From: CAZBUK01 sp964495085
GTDB taxonomy: Bacteria > Bacteroidota > Ignavibacteria > T3Sed10-11
Assembly (NCBI GenBank): GCA_964495085.1
Contig: CAZBUK010000036.1
Coordinates: 1-36,123 of the forward strand
Direction: 5' to 3'
DNA length: 36,123 nt
Shown: positions 32,865-36,123 of the stretch, piece after piece
Numbering within the stretch: the stretch's first letter is position 1
How the letters are laid out: every line of letters begins with the position of its first letter
The notes under the pieces: model-generated
Told to the model about the DNA's origin: nothing
Databases searched by the model: none
The model's input: the letters and a program-made list of their open reading frames with translations, nothing else
Position numbers and translations under genes: made by a program

Positions 32865-33926
32865 TCAGCCGGAGCCGGCAAGCCGGAATGAGAAGTCCGG
32901 GTTGACCGGTTTTCCCGATCGTACGCTCTCCCAAACCGCATCGCAGAATTCCATTGCACGGAGGCCATCGAGGAGATCGGGAGTGGGTTTTTCTCCCATC
33001 CGAACCGCGTTCACGAATGCTCTCATCTCTCCCAGGTAGCCGAGATGCTCGTGGCTGAAGTTCGACGTTCGCGGCATCGGCCCGCTCACATCCCAGCCAT
33101 GATACAGGTTGTATATTTCAGTATCGGGAAGATCGATCCAGTTCTTTTCGCGATGATACTTCAGATGTAATCCGTTCTCTACCGAAATATAATTTCCCTC
33201 TCCCGTAACGGAGACGCGCTCGCTGAACGTGTTCCACGACTCGTAGCAGGTCATGTTGCATGTGACCAGTGCGTCGCTCGCCAGTTTTGCCTGTACGGCG
33301 AAACCGAAGCGGTCGACGCTCCGCCGACTGAACAAGGCGTAGACGGTTTCGACTTCTCCCGCGAAATATCGTATGAGATCGAACATATGGATCGCCTGAC
33401 CCGAAAGGAATGTCAATGCACGCTCTTCGACGCCCCAGAAGGGAGGCCAGGCGCCGTTCGAGAATTTAAGTTCGATCGATGTAACTTCCCCGAATTCCTT
33501 CCGCGATATCAATTCTTTTGCGATCCGGTAACCTAGCGCGTACCGCTTGTTGAGTCCGACCATACCGAAGGTCGAATGTCCCGCGGCGGTTTCCACAAGC
33601 TTTCGTGTCGAAGGAGTGTCGACGGCGGGCGGCTTTTCAACGAACACGGGAATGCCCCGCTCTAAGCACGCGAGTCCGATACTGAGATGTATCTCCGGAG
33701 GACCGACTATGACCGCCCCATCAATCTTTTCGGAATCGAGAAGTTTTTCGACATCCGCATACGCATAGCCGATGCCGAATCTGCGCGCCGTCAGCTCGGC
33801 CCGTTCTATCGTGCGCGAATGAACGGCGACAATCTCCGTGTCCTCGATGTGCGGGATACAGGGATATAGTGAATCGGTTGCATGCGTCCCAGTCCCGAAG
33901 AACGCAAGCTTCACAGGTTGTTTCAT
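32865..33926 (-). CDS. Gfo/Idh/MocA-family oxidoreductase (first)
   Basis: The 353-residue dehydrogenase has an N-terminal Rossmann domain (FFGTGTHATDS) and the family's catalytic Glu-Lys-Pro (VFVEKPPAVD, around residues 94-103). A C-terminal sheet domain contains FSGEV-like and GWDVSGPMPR segments. Relatives oxidise or epimerise sugars or inositols with NAD(P). The catalytic lysine is present. The substrate is unknown. It is separated from the second family member by the heptad array at 34048-34124. Confidence 0.9.
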   Translation of the reverse strand: MKQPVKLAFFGTGTHATDSLYPCIPHIEDTEIVAVHSRTIERAELTARRFGIGYAYADVEKLLDSEKIDGAVIVGPPEIHLSIGLACLERGIPVFVEKPPAVDTPSTRKLVETAAGHSTFGMVGLNKRYALGYRIAKELISRKEFGEVTSIELKFSNGAWPPFWGVEERALTFLSGQAIHMFDLIRYFAGEVETVYALFSRRSVDRFGFAVQAKLASDALVTCNMTCYESWNTFSERVSVTGEGNYISVENGLHLKYHREKNWIDLPDTEIYNLYHGWDVSGPMPRTSNFSHEHLGYLGEMRAFVNAVRMGEKPTPDLLDGLRAMEFCDAVWESVRSGKPVNPDFSFRLAGSG

Positions 33927-34047
33927 CTTTCGTCTACATTCAAAATTATGTAATATCAGGATTGAAGAAAATTGTAATTATCTGTCAACGTCCGTGTTTT
34001 CGAGTTCTAGTTTAAGACCTCCGGATTTCGCATTTCGGATTTCGAGC

Positions 34048-34124
34048 TCTGACCAATGCTCTCCGACCTCTGACCTCCGATCTCTGACCTCTGCTCTCCG
34101 ACCTCCGACCTCTGCTCTCTAACC
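34048..34124. repeat. Heptad array, 11 units of TCYGACC
   Basis: Eleven consecutive 7-base units read TCTGACC, AATGCTC, TCCGACC, TCTGACC, TCCGATC, TCTGACC, TCTGCTC, TCCGACC, TCCGACC, TCTGCTC, TCTAACC. The array lies between two oxidoreductase genes, ending 13 bases before the stop of the upstream one. It does not disrupt a gene. Seven-base units cannot be translated without frame change. Confidence 0.85.
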
Positions 34125-34137
34125 CCCCGGCCCCGAT

Positions 34138-35157
34138 TCATACCTCCGCCGGCCTGACCCCTCCTCCCCCTGATGCCGCGGATTCGTATGCCGCGAGAAG
34201 CAATGCGAGGGATCTGGTTTGCTCAATCGCGTTGCTGTACGGCTCTTTACCGGTCCTGATGCATTCCATAAAATGAGCTATCTCCTCTATGAAACCACCA
34301 TAGGGAGATACCTTCTCCTCGACGATTGTATCCTGCGTATGGATCCGGAGAACTCCCGTCCAAATGTCGAACTCAAGCACACCGCTCGTTCCGAGCAGCG
34401 TGAAGTCGAAATGACACCTGTCCCAACCAGAGGCATCGGTGAAATGAAAGATTCCGGATGTCCCGTTTCTGAATTTGATCATCGCATAGAATGTATCCTC
34501 GAGACCCGTCTGATCTTTCCAGGCTTGTTTCCCCTCCACCCCCCAAACAGTCTCCGCTTCTCCAAGGAACATACGGGCTACCGAAAGGGTATGTATGCCG
34601 CCGTCGACCATTACGCCGCCGCCTGATTGCTCCGCGGATTCCCGCCAACCCACCCCACGGACATAGGCTTTTTCTTTCGGCCACGAGCGATAACCGGGAT
34701 AGTCCAGATTCGCACGCATGCTGTATATCTCGCCGATTGCGCCGCCGCGTATTCGCTCCATCGCCCGCGTTACAACCGGGGAAAAATACCAGTTTTCGGC
34801 TATCATCAGAATCCGGCCTGTTTTCTTCTGTGCCTCGATAATGTCTACGGATTCCGCGATCGTCATCGCAATCGGTTTTTCGAGCAATACATGTTTTCCC
34901 GCTTCCAGACAATCGATTGCTACCTTTGCATGAAGATGATGTGGAAGACAGATATCGACGATACCGATATCCTGCTCGTGAAGTATCTTTTTATAATCCG
35001 TTTCTATTCTATTCGCTCCCCACTCGGTCGCCCGCTTTTCGGCCTGCTGTCGGTTAATGTCGACGACGACTTCAATACGCGCGTCCTCTATCTTTTTCCA
35101 ACCGGTTCCATGATCGCCACTGATGTAACCCGCACCGATAATTGCAACTTTGTTCAA
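34138..35157 (-). CDS. Gfo/Idh/MocA-family oxidoreductase (second)
   Basis: The 339-residue protein has a Rossmann fold starting VAIIGAGYISGDH, the LLEKPIAMT catalytic block (near residues 93-101) and a C-terminal substrate domain (GGGVMVDGGIHTL). The start is TTG at 35157: AGGAGG lies five bases ahead, while the ATG inside that region is followed at once by a stop. It lies downstream of the glycoside-hydrolase-like gene with 41 bases between, so the two are probably one transcript. Low identity to the first family member suggests a different sugar substrate rather than recent duplication. Confidence 0.9.
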   Translation of the reverse strand: MNKVAIIGAGYISGDHGTGWKKIEDARIEVVVDINRQQAEKRATEWGANRIETDYKKILHEQDIGIVDICLPHHLHAKVAIDCLEAGKHVLLEKPIAMTIAESVDIIEAQKKTGRILMIAENWYFSPVVTRAMERIRGGAIGEIYSMRANLDYPGYRSWPKEKAYVRGVGWRESAEQSGGGVMVDGGIHTLSVARMFLGEAETVWGVEGKQAWKDQTGLEDTFYAMIKFRNGTSGIFHFTDASGWDRCHFDFTLLGTSGVLEFDIWTGVLRIHTQDTIVEEKVSPYGGFIEEIAHFMECIRTGKEPYSNAIEQTRSLALLLAAYESAASGGGGVRPAEV

Positions 35158-35198
35158 TACATCCTCCTGATATTACATGATTCGAGCTCAATCTGTTC

Positions 35199-36123
35199 TT
35201 ACATTTCAAAAACCACTACGGTATGAATTTGAACCTCCGGAACGACAACGCGTGCATAACTCCCCTGTGATGTCACTCCCAATTCTCCGCTCCCCGGCAC
35301 CGAATAGACGCGCACCGGCTTATCCGGCAACCTGACCGAAATCGTCACATCCCTGAGCGGCCGAATCTCATCCAGCACCTCCGGATGATTTCCCCTGCGC
35401 GAAGGTGAATAGTTCACTATATGGACCGCGTATTTCTCACCCTTCATCAGCAGCGTGACTTCAGCCGAAGGGGGCGCATCGGTGACGATTAACGGATCCT
35501 TCACGAGAAGTCCGATACCGTTGGAGAGAATTTTTTGCAATTGGGTATTACCGCTCTCGAAGTACGATTTGAAGAGCGGAGGCGCGAAATAGAGAACGCT
35601 GTCCCTGAAACCGACCGCACCCGGATATTCAGCCCCTTTTCCCGGAGATGCCTGGAGATGCGACATATACCTGAGCGGCGTGCGTTCTGCGAGGGGGTGC
35701 ACGGCTTCGGCGAGAACGGTCCCTCCCTCAGGCAGCACTTTATGAAAGCGATCGTATGCGATCAGATCCATCGCCGGGAGATTTTTCGAGAGCGACGGAT
35801 CGATCGGACGCAGGTAATCACGCGAATAATCGGACGGGCCGAGGTAGACTATTCCCAGGTGTTCACGTTGCCAATCAGATCCGGCGCCGGAAATCGAATC
35901 ACCCGTGAGAAAAATTCTGCCGCCGCCCGCCAGATAATCCGAAAGTTTTTGTCGTAATTCATGCGACGGAATAACCGTATTTGCAATGACGATCGCAGTA
36001 TACGTCGACAGATCCGTTTTCGCATCGACTACATCGAACTGGATGTGTGATTCCATCAATAACTTGAGGGCACCGAGCAGGTTCGGTGTCGGTTTGCCCG
36101 CGCTGATCGATCCCGGTTCATCG
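35199..36123 (-). CDS. Glycoside-hydrolase-like protein, 5' end outside window
   Basis: The reading frame is open to the window edge, so at least 307 C-terminal residues are seen and the start is missing. It begins with a pattern of the type PNLLGALKLLMESHIQFDV, then YTAIVIANTVIPSHELRQKL, GGGRIFLTGDS and a late beta domain. This resembles the trimerisation-like and C-terminal domains found in hypothetical glycosyl hydrolases related to family 42 beta-galactosidases. The catalytic barrel would lie upstream. It heads the visible sugar cluster. Family assignment is moderate; a TTG or ATG at 36059 or 36056 is not the true start. Confidence 0.55.
   Translation of the reverse strand, partial: DEPGSISAGKPTPNLLGALKLLMESHIQFDVVDAKTDLSTYTAIVIANTVIPSHELRQKLSDYLAGGGRIFLTGDSISGAGSDWQREHLGIVYLGPSDYSRDYLRPIDPSLSKNLPAMDLIAYDRFHKVLPEGGTVLAEAVHPLAERTPLRYMSHLQASPGKGAEYPGAVGFRDSVLYFAPPLFKSYFESGNTQLQKILSNGIGLLVKDPLIVTDAPPSAEVTLLMKGEKYAVHIVNYSPSRRGNHPEVLDEIRPLRDVTISVRLPDKPVRVYSVPGSGELGVTSQGSYARVVVPEVQIHTVVVFEM

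Noticed and set aside
34048..34124. Heptad array as a CRISPR
   Set aside because: Units are 7 bases with no unique spacers, and no cas genes are present.

Overview
The window looks like chromosomal DNA of a Gram-negative bacterium of roughly balanced GC. A Wzi-type outer-membrane capsule protein, LpxH (lipid A synthesis) and a class A penicillin-binding protein imply an outer membrane with LPS. The Wzi family, a small membrane protein of a type I associate with Bacteroidota relatives, and one promoter matching the Bacteroidota consensus suggest the FCB superphylum. Clear Shine-Dalgarno sequences, and several sigma70-like promoters with 17-base spacers, argue against classical Bacteroidia. A deeper FCB lineage is my best guess, held with low confidence.

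Layout. (1) 1-1950 is an accessory island: non-coding DNA with inverted repeats, an AT-rich methyltransferase-like gene, the first 45 codons of a tyrosine recombinase, and tRNA-Asp with a nearby duplication of its 3' end. It reads as the eroded scar of a tRNA-integrated element. (2) 2013-12000 is an almost unbroken minus-strand block: purF-pgsA-ftsY-dipeptide epimerase-small membrane protein-mutL-acyl-CoA mutase-response regulator-wzi. Many junctions are coupled (ATGA overlaps or gaps of 1-15 bases). (3) 12208-18813 holds a plus-strand hybrid histidine kinase converging on a Ycf48-like lipoprotein, then transketolase and a MscS channel on the minus strand. (4) 19252-24508 holds a CoA-type NUDIX hydrolase, a lone FbpC-like ABC ATPase, the coupled pair lpxH-pbp1A, and tRNA-Leu(CAG). 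(5) 24544-29058 holds single genes: thioesterase, methyltransferase, DUF1801 protein, RRM RNA-binding protein, NlpE-like lipoprotein and aldo/keto reductase. (6) 29434-31412 is a plus-strand pair: a Tat-exported tyrosinase lipoprotein with plant/fungal-like active-site features, and a small secreted protein resembling the tyrosinase's own C-terminal domain. (7) 31544-36123 is a minus-strand, sugar-related cluster: a glycoside-hydrolase-like protein cut by the window edge, two Gfo/Idh/MocA oxidoreductases, a WrbA-like flavodoxin and a cupin protein.

Themes. Envelope building recurs (wzi, pgsA, ftsY, epimerase, lpxH, pbp1A, mscS, nlpE-like). The acyl-CoA mutase has the active-site pair of isobutyryl-CoA mutase rather than methylmalonyl-CoA mutase. 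The most novel parts are the tyrosinase/partner pair, the tRNA-Asp island scar, and two intergenic arrays of 7-base repeats. I saw no CRISPR array, rRNA, complete insertion sequence or recognisable riboswitch. All family calls are from reading the sequence; no searches were run.
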